Source of the DNA: Apium graveolens
Lineage: Eukaryota > Streptophyta > Magnoliopsida > Apiales > Apiaceae
DNA: 64,000 nt
Direction of reading: 5' to 3'
NCBI RefSeq assembly: GCF_009905375.1
Contig: NC_133647.1
Coordinates: 173,706,790 to 173,770,789, forward strand
The translations under genes were made by a program, and so were the position numbers. Positions 49,267 to 59,721 of the stretch are shown piece after piece (positions within the stretch are counted from its first letter, which is position 1; each line of letters starts with the position of its first letter). The notes under the pieces are model-generated. The model ran no database searches. It saw nothing but the letters and a program-made list of their open reading frames with translations, and was not told the origin of the DNA.

Positions 49267-49835
49267 TGATAGGGATAAATAAATTATGATTGTATTATTA
49301 AATACTGCATTAATTGTACAAGCTGTGGGCTGCTAGGCCCAATAAAAAGATATATGATACTCAGACCAGAAAGGTTAAGCCTGATGGACCAGATCAGTCC
49401 TGATGGAATAAAAAAGGCCCAAAAGCCCTGATTATTAATTAATTTCGTAATTAATTAATAAGGGACAAAACAGATGTTGAAAAGAGTCCCGATAAGGATA
49501 TAAATCCTTGGAGATTAGCCTCAAGGGGACCTAAAAGGATAAGGAATCAGTTTCCTACTATCTAGGACTCCAAAGTCCATTCTAACTATGGGACTTGCCC
49601 ACCAAGTCTCCTATACCAAGTCCAATTCAAGGACTCCCAACATCTATATAAGGGGCCTCACCCCACAAATCAGAACTATGTTTTTTGGCTTGATTCTCTA
49701 ATTCACAGAGATACGTAGGCATCTCGTAAAGGCAGATTGAGTCACGAAACACGAGAGCAGCCATTAAAGGCCTTGAGCTCCCGAATCTTAGTATTAAATA
49801 CAGCAAGTAATAACCTTAGTTTTTTATCCACAATA
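49267..49835 (+). mobile_element. Element E 5' LTR
   Basis: Starts TGATAGGGATAAATAAATT and ends TATCCACAATA. The right end is fixed by the target duplication after 59721. Termini are therefore TG...TA instead of TG...CA; D1 has CA. TATATAAG at 49645-49652 is the probable promoter TATA box. Confidence 0.9.
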
Positions 49836-49837
49836 TT

Positions 49838-49854
49838 TGGCGCCGTCTGTGGGA
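49838..49854 (+). other. Primer binding site, element E
   Basis: TGGCGCCGTCTGTGGGA, two bases after the LTR. Typical of the Tat/Ogre group, complementary to a tRNA 3' end (tRNA-Arg from memory), unlike the Met-type sites in A, B and C. Confidence 0.8.
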
Positions 49855-49869
49855 AGCACAACAATAACC

Positions 49870-51537
49870 ATGGCGAGAACACGGAGAACAATTGGAGCTC
49901 TAGAGGAAGGAACACCATCAGAGACAACCCAGGTGATTTCATCAACCGTGGAGGTTCCTCCCCATTCAACTTATGCATCTACTCAGGAGGAAGCCCAGAC
50001 AGGGGCAACTCAACCCCAGCTACAAGGGACAACTCCCCCGATTCAAGGTACGAATCCTCAAGTTCAACAAATACATATACCTGTGAATTCTCGACCCGTC
50101 GGGTATGAATATTCAACTATTGTTACTACTAACCCCCCTTATGGGATGCCCCTTCACCCTGAGGTTGGAGGAAGCGGATATGCTGGGCGAAGCGAAGCAC
50201 GAGGGCGGTCGCCCCCCTATATACGAGGTTTGGATCCTATCCCTGAGAATCGGGAATTTTCTGGTCCATACACTGAGAGAGACTCCGAATCTTCGGATGA
50301 TGAAGTGGCCCCGAGAAGGAGGCGTCCTGGAAAAGAGCCAATGTCCGATGGAAGGCAACGCCCCCAAAGCACCCCAGGGGCGAATCCCCAAGAAGTGCAG
50401 GAAAAGATCAGGGCTCATGAGGCTGAAATCCAAAGGCTGAGGCGTGATTTGGAGGCTCACCAAGCCACCAGACCCCACATACCTCCTAGGGGGAGAAATC
50501 CTCCTCCTGTCATAGACCTGGATGGTCCGGTAAGAAGAAGGGCTGCTGTCCCAAGAACTGATCCAAGCAATCTCCTTCCCCTTGGAGATCCTGATGATCC
50601 AACTCCACCCTTCACAGAAGAGATAATGAATGCCCATATCTCAAGGAAATTCAAGATGCCCACTATCAAAGCCTATGATGGCACGGGAGACCCCGCTAAT
50701 CATGTTAGGACATTCTCTAATGCACTGCTGCTGCAACCCGTGAATGATGCTATAAAATGTCGGGCCTTCCCTCAAACCCTGTCGGGTATGGCTCAAAGAT
50801 GGTACAGTCGCCTACCCCCAAATTCTATTGGATCATTCAGAGAATTAAGTCAGGCTTTTATTAAGCAATTCATCAGTGGAAGAGTCCATGAGAAAAGTTC
50901 AGCATCTCTTATGAGTCTTGTGCAGGGAGCTAAGGAATCCTTAAGAGATTACCTGAATCGTTTCACAAAGGAGGCTTTAAAAGTCCCAGACCTTGATGAT
51001 AAGGTAGCCATGATAGCACTGCAACAAGGAACTAGGGATGAGTTTTTCAAGATGTCTTTGGCCAAACGACCCCCTGAGAGCATGTTGCAGCTCCAAGAGA
51101 GGGCAGGGAAGTATATCAAGGTTGAAGAGAGTATGAGGAAGATCGTAGTAAGTAATGAGCCCACTGGAGGCAAGAAACGAAAAACTGATTTGGAGTATAT
51201 CGCTAAGGACAAATATCCTAGAACCGAACAAAACCCTGATTCAATCCCCAAGAAGGGAGGACCTGGGCAAAAGTTCACTGAATACGCTAAGCTGAATGCT
51301 CCCAGAAGTCAGATTTTGATGGAGATTGAGAAAGACAGAGATATTCGCTGGCCTAAGCCCTTGAAGGCTGATCCCGCCAAGCTAGATAAGGGCAAGTATT
51401 GCAGGTTTCACAAAGATGTTGGCCATGACACCGATGAGTGTAGGCAATTGAAAGATGAAATTGAGTTTTTGATTCGAAAAGGAAGATTGAACAAGTATAC
51501 TGGAGATGGAGGGGACAGAAATAATAATGGAAGGTAG
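49870..51537 (+). CDS. Element E gag
   Basis: I chose the ATG at 49870 (MARTRRTIGALEEG) because it is close behind the primer site and in the reading frame of the domain. 555 residues. The N-terminal ~190 are Pro/Thr/Arg-rich with a coiled-coil stretch (VQEKIRAHEAEIQRLRRDLE). The gag core runs ~263-430: MPTIKAYDGTGDPANHVRTF, AQRWYSRLPPNSI, ESLRDYLNRFTKEAL. A zinc-binding-like motif CRFHKDVGHDTDEC near 525 is typical of Tat gags. It ends at TAG 51535-51537. The frame beyond stays open to 51606, so the TAG is probably a mutation. Confidence 0.88.
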   Translation: MARTRRTIGALEEGTPSETTQVISSTVEVPPHSTYASTQEEAQTGATQPQLQGTTPPIQGTNPQVQQIHIPVNSRPVGYEYSTIVTTNPPYGMPLHPEVGGSGYAGRSEARGRSPPYIRGLDPIPENREFSGPYTERDSESSDDEVAPRRRRPGKEPMSDGRQRPQSTPGANPQEVQEKIRAHEAEIQRLRRDLEAHQATRPHIPPRGRNPPPVIDLDGPVRRRAAVPRTDPSNLLPLGDPDDPTPPFTEEIMNAHISRKFKMPTIKAYDGTGDPANHVRTFSNALLLQPVNDAIKCRAFPQTLSGMAQRWYSRLPPNSIGSFRELSQAFIKQFISGRVHEKSSASLMSLVQGAKESLRDYLNRFTKEALKVPDLDDKVAMIALQQGTRDEFFKMSLAKRPPESMLQLQERAGKYIKVEESMRKIVVSNEPTGGKKRKTDLEYIAKDKYPRTEQNPDSIPKKGGPGQKFTEYAKLNAPRSQILMEIEKDRDIRWPKPLKADPAKLDKGKYCRFHKDVGHDTDECRQLKDEIEFLIRKGRLNKYTGDGGDRNNNGR

Positions 51538-51593
51538 AACTTTGAAGATCGTAGGAGGGACCAAGACGATCAGGGGCGAAACCCCCAGCCTAG

Positions 51594-54500
51594 AGGACAG
51601 TTATAAACACCATTTATGGAGAGCCGAGACCTCGAGGGCCTGTGATAAACACGATCTTTGGAGGTCCAACTGCTGCTGGATTGTCCAAAAATTCCAGAAA
51701 GGCATATGCTAGAGAGGTTATGCATATTGTTGGAGAAGCCCCGAAGAGGGCCAGGACAGAAGTAACATTGGCTTTTGATGATTCCGACCTAGAGGGTGTG
51801 AAGTTTCCCCATGACGACCCGCTGGTCATAACACCAATAATAGGAAATAGCCCGGTTAAGAGGGTCCTTGTGGATAATGGTGCTTCTGTGGATATCTTGC
51901 TCCACGACACCTTTCTAAGGATGGGGTATAACGACTCCCAGTTAACACCAACCGACATGCCGATATATGGATTTGCTGGAGTAGAATGTCCTGTGGAAGG
52001 GATAATCAAATTGCCAACCACCATAGGTACGGAGCCAAGGCAAGCAACGCAGATGCTGGATTTCGTGGTGGTAAAGGCTAGTTCAACTTATAATGTTATC
52101 ATGGGGAGAACAGGGATACATGCCTTCAAGGCAGTCCCCTCTTCCTACCATTCAGTCATGAAGTTTCCCACCCGAAACGGGATTGGAGAAGAGAGAGGAG
52201 ATCAAAAAATGGCTAGAAGCTGTTATGTGGCCTCTTTGAGGGCAGATGGAGTCGGGGGGCAGGTTCTTCCTATTGAAGATATGGATGTTCGAGAAAATGA
52301 TGAGAATAGAGGAAGGCCAACAGAAGAATTGGTCTCGGTTCCTTTATACCCCGAGAATCCTGAGAGGACGACTTTCATTGGAGCCACATTAGAGGAGCCC
52401 CTTAAAGGGAAGTTAGCGAAATTTTTGCAAGAAAATAGTGATGTGTTTGCATGGTCAGCAGCTGATATGCCAGGCATAGACCCAGAGTTAATTACTCACA
52501 AGCTAAATGTAGATCCAAGCCGGAAGACAGTGAAACAAAAGAAAAGAAATTTTGCCCCAGAAAGACAAGAGGCTATAAAGCAGGAAGTGGAAAAGCTCTT
52601 AGAGGCTGGTTTCATTGAGGAGATTCAATTTCCGGAGTGGTTAGCAAACCCTGTAATGGTGAAGAAGGCTAATGGAAAGTGGAGGATGTGTATAGACCTC
52701 ACCGATTTGAATGATGCATGCCCCAAAGACTGTTTTCCGCTGCCTAGAATTGATACTTTGATTGACGCCACCGCTGGACATGAGATGCTGAGTTTCATGG
52801 ATGGGTTTAGCGGATACAACCAGATCAAAATGCATAAGGATGACATTCCAAAGGTATCATTTATCACTGACTTTGGTGTTTATTGTTATCTTGTTATGGC
52901 GTTTGGTCTCAAGAATGCAGGAGCCACCTATCAAAGGTTGGTGAATAGAATTTTTAAGGATCTTATTGGTAAGACTATGGAAGTCTATGTTGATGACATG
53001 TTAGTCAAGAGTCTGGTAAAGACTGATCATATAGCCCATTTAAGGGAAGCTTTTGAGGTCCTGAGGTACCACAAGATGATGTTGAATCCAACGAAGTGTG
53101 CTTTCGGAGTAGGATCTGGAAAATTCTTGGGATTGATGGTCTCGAAGAGGGGAATTGAGGCAAACCCCGATAAAATAAAGGCAATCCTGGACATGGAACC
53201 CCCCAAAACTGTCAAGGATGTTCAGAAGCTCACAGGAAGGGTTGCTGCATTAGGACGATTCATCTCCAAGTCAGGAGACAAGTGCTTGTCATTTTTCAAG
53301 TCACTAAAGAACATCAAAGACTTTGTATGGAGTGAGGAAAATCAGAAGGCATTTGAAGAGTTAAAGAAGTATATGGGCCAGGCCCCGTTGTTGGCCAAGC
53401 CAGTTCTGAATGAAGTTTTATTCTTGTACTTAGCTGTTTCGGAGAGCGCCTTGAGCGCCGTGTTGGTTAAGGAGGAACTGAAAGTCCAGAAACCCGTATA
53501 CTATGTCAGCAAAATTTTGCATGGTGCTGAGTTGAATTATTCAGCCATTGAGAAATTCGCTTTAGCCTTGGTAATGGCTTCAAGAAAGCTGCGTCCTTAT
53601 TTTCAAGCTCACCAAATTGAAGTACTAACAAATCAGCCACTGAGAAATATCATTCACAGTCCCAAGGCAAGTGGGAGACTGATTAAGTGGGCAATAGAGT
53701 TGGGAGAGTTCGATCTCAAGTATAAGCCACGTACGGCCATAAAAGCCCAGGCACTAGCTAACTTCGTGGTGGAATGTACCATACCCAACCAAGAAGTCGG
53801 GGGGCAGGAAGATACCATACCTCAAGATAAGGGAGTCGACAATGGGGACAAAGAGAAAGAATATTGGGTTCTCTATTTTGATGGAGCATCAAAAACAAAT
53901 TCCAGTGGAGCAGGGTTGGTTTTGCAAAGCCCAGATGGATTCTTAATTGAGTATGCCATGAAACTAGACTTCCCAACCACAAACAATGAGGTAGAGTATG
54001 AAGCCCTGATTGCTGGCCTTGGTCTAGCTGGGACACTTAGAGTCAAAAATTTAAAGGTCCGTGGAGACTCGAAGTTGATCATATCCCAGGTAAAGGGAGA
54101 ATTTGAGGCAAGGGATGATACGATGGCTAAGTATGTTCGCCTAGTAAGGGCTGTGATGACCCAATTTAATGAATGCCATGTTGAACACATTCCAAGGGAA
54201 GAAAATGCTAAAGCGGATGCGCTATCAAAGTTTGCTTCATCTGAGATTGAAGAAAGTTCAGGAAGTGTGTACTTCCGTGTTTTGAAGACACGAAGCATAG
54301 ATGTTAAGCTTGTGGCTCCCGTAGGCTTGGGAACGTCATGGATTGATCCCATCAAGGCTCACATTCAGACCGGTTGGTTGCCAAGCGATGCGATTGAGGC
54401 ACGGAAGTTAACTGTTCGAGCACTAAGGTACTCTTTGATATATGGGATCTTATATAAAAGATCTTTCGTGGTTCCTTACTTGAGGTGTCTCAAGCCCGAT

Positions 54501-55571
54501 GAGGCACGCTTAGCTCTTGAAGAAGTGCATGAAGGTATTTGTGGACAACACTTGGGGGGCAGGGCCTTGGCTCATAAGATAACTCGTTTAGGCTTCTATT
54601 GGCCAGAAATGATGGCTGATGCCAAAGAATATGTGAAGAAGTGTGATCGCTGTCAGAAGCACGCACCAGTTGTTAGACTGCCCCCCGAGATGCTGACCTC
54701 TATCAACTCCCCAATCCCCTTTGCTATGTGGGGGATGGATATTCTAGGGCCTTTCCCTATGGCCACAGCACAAAGGAAGTTTCTGATGGTAGCCATTGAT
54801 TATTTCACTAAGTGGATTGAAGCCAAGCCCTTGGCCAAAATCACAACTAAACAGGTTGCACAATTCCTGTGGGAAAACATTATGTGCCGATATGGAATTC
54901 CCCGTATCCTCGTCACTGACAATGGAACACAATTCAACAACGAGGAATTCAAGAAGTATTGTGAAGAAAATGAAATTGAGTTACGGTTCACCTCTGTGGC
55001 TCACCCACAAGCTAATGGGCAAGCAGAAGTAGCAAATCGAATAATCCTGGATGGATTAAAGAAAAGGATCGAGAAGTCAAGAAATAATTGGGTGGATGAG
55101 ATACTTCCCATATTATGGGCCTATAGGACTACCTGTAGAGTTACGACAGGAGCAACTCCCTTCATGTTGGCGTATGGGGCAGAAGCAGTAGTTCCCGTGG
55201 AGATATCGCATTCCTCTCCAAGGATTCAGACTTTCAATGCTGTAGAAAATGAGGAAGGGCAGAGGTTAGCCCTGGATCTAATTGATGAAGTGCGAGATGA
55301 GGCACATGCAAAGATAATAGAATATCAGAAAAAGGCTTCATTCTATTACAACCTAAGGGTTAAAGAGAGATTTTTTAAACAAGGAGATCTAGTCTTGAGA
55401 AAAATAGAGGCTTCTGGTGTTGGACAGAAAGGAAAGCTTGCCCCGAATTGGGAAGGGCCGTACAGAGTCAAGAGCGTTCAGGGTTGAGGAACCTACAAGC
55501 TGGAAACTATGGAAGGTTTTGAAGTCCCTAGGACCTGGCACGCACAAAACCTGAAGGTTTACTATGTGTAA
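51594..55571 (+). pseudogene. Element E pol: protease, RT, vestigial RNase H, aRNase H, integrase
   Basis: The frame is open from 51594; residue numbers from Met 51642. Protease: LVDNGASVDILLHD (78-91; DNG instead of DSG/DTG). RT: KWRMCIDLTDLNDACPKDCF, FMDGFSGYNQIKMHK, YVDDML (449-454). The first RNase H has lost its Asp (YLAVSESALSAVLV). An archaeal-type RNase H follows (YFDGASKTNSSG at ~746, NEVEYEAL, RGDSKL, ADALSKFAS). Integrase has an HHCC finger (CDRCQKHA), GMDILGPFP, VTDNGTQF and QANGQAEVANR. TGA at 55485-55487 (Arg in D1) stops it 28 codons before the natural stop 55569-55571. The pol frame is -1 relative to gag. Confidence 0.9.
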
Positions 55572-55928
55572 GATAGGAGAAGTACGATTCTCACTTGTCA
55601 TTGACAAGTAGGTTTAAAAGCACCTTGAAGCTTTGCTTGCATAGGATTTTATATTCCAGTAGAATTTACATTATCTAGTTATTGTTGATTAGGGTCGAAC
55701 CCATGCTATGTAAGGTTTTGGAAAACCAGACTTCATATTAAAGAGTTTGAAATTATTTCTATCTAAGGATGTTTAAGGTTCAAATGTATATTAAGATTGT
55801 AAAGATAAAACAGAAAAAGGCAAGAAAAACAACATATAGAATACAAGCCCCGAAGGGTAATAAGTTCTGAATGCGATTAAGTCAATACATAGAAAGCCAC
55901 AATGGGCCAAACAAGAAAAACAAAATAC
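55572..55928. other. Element E spacer after pol
   Basis: Similarity to D1 (reverse of 44169-44090) continues to about 55655 and then ends; from there on sequence is specific to E. Contains no ORF. Confidence 0.7.
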
Positions 55929-57777
55929 TCAAAGATCCTTGAAGAAGTCATCATCGATGTTTCCTTCATTGGCAGCAGAAGAAGGAACTGGAACATGATC
56001 AGCACCTCGAGGAGAAACAGCTTTGGCCTCAGCAGAAGAAGCAAGAATAGGAGAAAGAGGGATATCATCAAGAAGAGGCTCTTTCCCAGGAATATCAGGG
56101 ACTGGATAGGCAGTAAGAGTCACCTCCGGAATCTTCTTCCCAATCTCCTCTACTATCTGCTCCCAACAGCTAGAAAAGGTCTCCGGGAAGTTAGCATCAT
56201 ACTCAGCATTTAGGACATCCTGAAAGTCCTGAGATGCCTTATACTCAGCTATCACCTCAGCTCGGGCCCTTTGAGCATCCAACTCCAACTTACGAACTTT
56301 CTCCTTCTCGTCCGCCAGCTCCTTCTCTACCTCACGAAAACGAGTGAAGTTGGCCTCGGAAGCCTTGAGGTACCTATCCCTGTACCTCTCAGCAATAGTT
56401 AGGCTGGTCCTCACATCCTTCAAATTGTGAAGGGCAGCCTGGAGATAGGTATTCATCTGCACGAACATATCAAAGTACAGTAAGTAATAATAAACAAAAA
56501 AAAAACAGTTAAAAAAGGAAGAGGCTTACAGAAGCCACGGCCTGAGCACCCAGACGTTCAATCTGTAGGTCATCAGAAGACTCGACGATCTCAGCCCTGT
56601 CACGAGGCGTGATCACACTCTGAGACCAAACGGCGGCAGCCTCGGAACTCCCTACCACCGTGTCCCTCCTCTGAAGGCCCCAAGTGACGGTGAAGGGAGA
56701 GTTATCTTCATCAAGGCTAGGAGGCCTCTGGGATAAAAAAGTAGGGACGGCCTCCTGAACCGTGACTGAAGGGCCGTCACCAATCCTAACCCGCTTGTCG
56801 CGGTGGCTCTCAACAGCAGAGCCCTTGGCGGCACGGGCCTCCCGCTTCTTGAAGATCGTGTCCAAAGCGGCCCTAGCTGCAGGCAAATACGAGCACGTAA
56901 GAAAAAGGACAAATAGAGAATGGAGGAAATGGAACAAAAAGGGGAAAGAAATACCCTCGGGACCAAGGTCACTTAGACCTACACCTTGCAAATTACCCTC
57001 TGAAAGGATGAGAGCGTAATGGTGCAAGTTATCAGCAGTAATGGCCTTGATGGCCACATCCTCATCTATCCCCAATTTTAGGTCTCTTAAAGACCCGTCT
57101 ATACTTTTTGAGAAGTTGGGCCTGAAAAAATGGTCCCAACCCTCCTCGGAATCCAGAAATATATAAAACCACTCACTCTTCCATGTTGGATACGAGTCGG
57201 GATTGGTGCCAGAAATAAAGCAGGAACGAGCCAAGGATCTATGAACTATTTTGACCCATCCTTGGTCCTCAGAAGCATTTACAAATTTAAATAAATAACG
57301 AAAGACACAAACATTTGGCTCAAAACCGTGTTTACGAGATTGGGCCATATAACAGTGAATAAAACGCCAAGAGTTGGGAGTGAGTTGGGTCGGACAGACT
57401 CGGGCCTCAGCCAAAAGGCGAAAAACAAAAGGATGAGGAGGTAGGCGAAAACCAGCATAGAAGGTTTCCTTATAGACCCGAATGGCTCCAGGTTTTGGGT
57501 AGCAGGCCCTATCATTTGGGCCTGGAGCCTCGGCCCTATAAGGGTGGGAAATGCCAAAAAGGCGGGCTATGGTACCTACTTGATCTGGACCAAATCTAGA
57601 AGGATAATTATATGCATCTAAGTGTAACATGTTAGGAAAGGCTTGCCCAAATTCGGTTAAAAGATCCCTAAGAGAAATAACTGAGGAATGTACAAGAGAT
57701 TTTTTACCTCGGCTGGCCCTAGAGGGACGGGCAACAGCTTGGGGGACATGGGAGTGAGATGAATCGGAATCCGCCAT
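55929..57777 (-). CDS. E antisense gene (Tat accessory ORF), intact by splicing prediction
   Basis: Exons 57777-56955, 56876-56530 and 56456-55929 join in frame to ~565 residues without stops. Introns are GTATTT...CTGCAG (79 bp including boundary bases) and GTAAGC...GTGCAG. Exon 1: ISHPYRAEAPGPNDRACYPK, FRLPPHPFVFRLLAEARVCP, QLTPNSWRFIHCYMAQSRKH. It shares GPxDRAC, HPF and QLxPNSWR with D1's exon 1 (Transposase_28-like, from memory; function unknown). Exon 3 is a long coiled coil (ADEKEKVRKLELDAQRARAE) with an acidic C-terminus (DDDFFKDL). Runs opposite to pol and has its own TATA box. Its role (regulation of the element or something structural) is inference. Confidence 0.75.
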
Positions 57778-57983
57778 GGATGAAGACAAAAACCCAGGAA
57801 GCTCTTGAAAGTAAGTAAAGAAGATGAAGATTCAAACGGAATCTTCAAAATAAGCCCAGAAAGCGGCGGAGTAGAAAGCCGGAAATCGCTTGGAGGTGGC
57901 GATTCTTGAGAGACTAATTGCAGAGTTGAAATTTAGAAATTTTTGTGAAAGTGAAGTGTGAGAAATGAACTCACACTCCACCT

Positions 57984-57992
57984 CTTATATAG
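57984..57992 (-). promoter_or_regulatory. TATA box of E antisense gene
   Basis: Minus strand CTATATAAG, about 210 bp before the ATG at 57777. The intervening leader is CT-rich. D1 has a matching TATATAAA at the same relative place. Confidence 0.6.
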
Positions 57993-58099
57993 AGGAGCTC
58001 AAAGATGCACAAACGGGCCTGGGCCTAAGAAAAAGGCGGGAAGCCCATAAGATTTGAATTTTGAAAAGATTTAAAATCAAAGTTCAATGAATGAACCAA

Positions 58100-58670
58100 G
58101 GCTCGAACAGCCTCAACAACGCTCAGGATACATCGTCCCTAGCCGTTGTTAGAAGTGTGGCTCCTAGGCGTGGTACAACAACGCCCAGGAAGCATCTGTA
58201 TTCAACAACGCTCAGGACGCAAGTTTCCTAGACGTTGTTAGAAAACTGTCTCCTAGGCGTGGGTGCACAACGTCTAGGATCTATGAAAGCATCTGTCTTC
58301 AACAACGCCCAGGACGCAAGTTTCCTAGACGTTGTTAGAAAACTGTCTCCTAGGCGTGGGTGCACAACGTCTAGGATCTATGAAAGCATCTGTATTCAAC
58401 AACGCTCAGGACGCAAGTTTCCTAGACGTTGTTAGAAAACTGTCTCCTAGGCGTGGGTGCACAACGTCTAGGATCTATGAAAGCATCTGTCTTAAACAAC
58501 GCCCAGGACGCAAGTTTCCTAGACGTTGTTAGGAAACCGTCTCCTAGGCGTGGATCAACAACGCCCAGGAAGCATCAGCCTCCAACAACGCCCAGGACGC
58601 AAGTTTTCCTAGACGTTGTTAGGAAACTGTCTCCTAGGCGTGGATCAACAACGCCTAGGATGTATTGAGC
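58100..58670. repeat. 97 bp tandem array with paired inverted repeats (E)
   Basis: Units begin GCATCTGT(A/C)TTCAACAACG at 58192, 58289, 58386 and 58483 (period exactly 97), with variant units at ~58100 and 58572. Each contains ACAACGCCCAGGA facing TCCTAGACGTTGT, and TCCTAGGCGT facing ACGCCTAGGA (last unit) or ACGTCTAGGA. The repeated 66-codon ORFs across it are by-products. It lies just upstream of the antisense promoter. Confidence 0.92.
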
Positions 58671-58689
58671 AACAAAAATTCTGTTTTTC

Positions 58690-59030
58690 TGATTATTTAA
58701 TTAGAAAAAAAAAGAAAATTCCTTAAATATTTTCTGAAAAATGTTAATATTTTCAGAGATAAGGAATAAATCCAGAAAATTAAAGGATAAATCCCAGAAA
58801 TTAGGAATAAATCCAGAAAAATTAAAGGATAAATCCCAGAAATTAGGGAAAAAATCCAGAAATTCCTTAAATATTTTCAGAAAATAGGGAAAAATCCCAG
58901 AAAATTAGGGAAAATCCTAGAAAATTAGGGAAAATCCCAGAAAATTAGGGAAAAATCCAGAAAATAAGGGAAGAATCCCGGAAATAAGGGAAAAATTCCT
59001 GGAAATTAAGATAATTCCTGAATAAAAGGG
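58690..59030. repeat. Short AT-rich direct repeats in E 3' region
   Basis: Irregular ~18-20 bp units such as AATCCCAGAAAATTAGGG and ATAAATCCAGAAATTA, repeated about fifteen times. The D1 equivalent is a decayed pyrimidine-rich AGGAATTTTC stretch at 40510-40640. Confidence 0.8.
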
Positions 59031-59135
59031 AAAATTCATTGTAAATGTGTAGGTCGCTCCACACTTTACGGAAAAATGAAACCCTGTAAGGGAACGAATA
59101 GACTTAACTTCTGCGAAACCTAATCGATGTTTCCC

Positions 59136-59152
59136 AAAAGTTGGGGGGCAAA
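59136..59152 (+). other. Polypurine tract, element E
   Basis: AAAAGTTGGGGGGCAAA directly before the 3' LTR. Confidence 0.85.
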
Positions 59153-59721
59153 TGATAGGGATAAATAAATTATGATTGTATTATTAAATACTGCATTAAT
59201 TGTACAAGCTGTGGGCTGCTAGGCCCAATAAAAAGATATATGATACTCAGACCAGAAAGGTTAAGCCTGATGGACCAGATCAGGCCTGATGGAATAAAAA
59301 AGGCCCAAAAGCCCTGATTATTAATTAATTTCGTAATTAATTAATAAGGGACAAAACAGATGTTGAAAAGAGTCCCGATAAGGATATAAATCCTTGGAGA
59401 TTAGCCTCAAGGGGACCTAAAAGGATAAGGAATCAGTTTCCTACTATCTAGGACTCCAAAGTCCATTCTAACTATGGGACTTGCCTACCAAGTCTCCTAT
59501 ACCAAGTCCAATTCAAGGACTCCCAACATCTATATAAGGGGCCTCACCCCACAAATCAGAACTACGTTTTTTGGCTTGATTCTCTAATTCACAGAGATAC
59601 GTAGGCATCTCGTAAAGGCAGATTGAGTCACGAAACACGAGAGCAGCCATTAAAGGCCTTGAGCTCCCGAATCTTAGTATTAAATACAGCAAGTAATAAC
59701 CTTAGTTTTTTATCCACAATA
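59153..59721 (+). mobile_element. Element E 3' LTR
   Basis: 569 bp; differs from the 5' LTR at three positions by eye (G/T in CAGKCCTGATGG, C/T in TTGCCYACCAAG, T/C in AACTAYGTTTT). Followed by GTGAT. Confidence 0.93.

Larger units (their letters stand above)
49267..59721 (+). mobile_element. Element E: complete, young Tat/Retand-type retrotransposon, 10.5 kb
   Basis: 569 bp LTRs (3 differences by eye), duplication GTGAT on both sides (49262-49266, 59722-59726), primer site, gag, pol with dual RNase H, antisense gene, tandem array and polypurine tract. At 3/569 (0.5%) and an assumed 1.3e-8 substitutions per site per year, age is about 0.2 million years. It inserted into D2, a relative. Gag and pol are separated by lesions, so this copy probably cannot move by itself. 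Confidence 0.95.

Noticed and set aside
53758..54355. Minus-strand ORFs opposite E pol (92 and 160 codons)
   Set aside because: Antisense shadows of aRNase H coding sequence; no introns, promoter or conserved protein feature.
58235..58668. Overlapping 66-79 codon ORFs with repeated sequence
   Set aside because: By-products of the 97 bp tandem array (97 is not a multiple of 3, so frames rotate).
58192..58670. CRISPR-like array
   Set aside because: Repeats are contiguous tandem units without unique spacers, in a plant retrotransposon.
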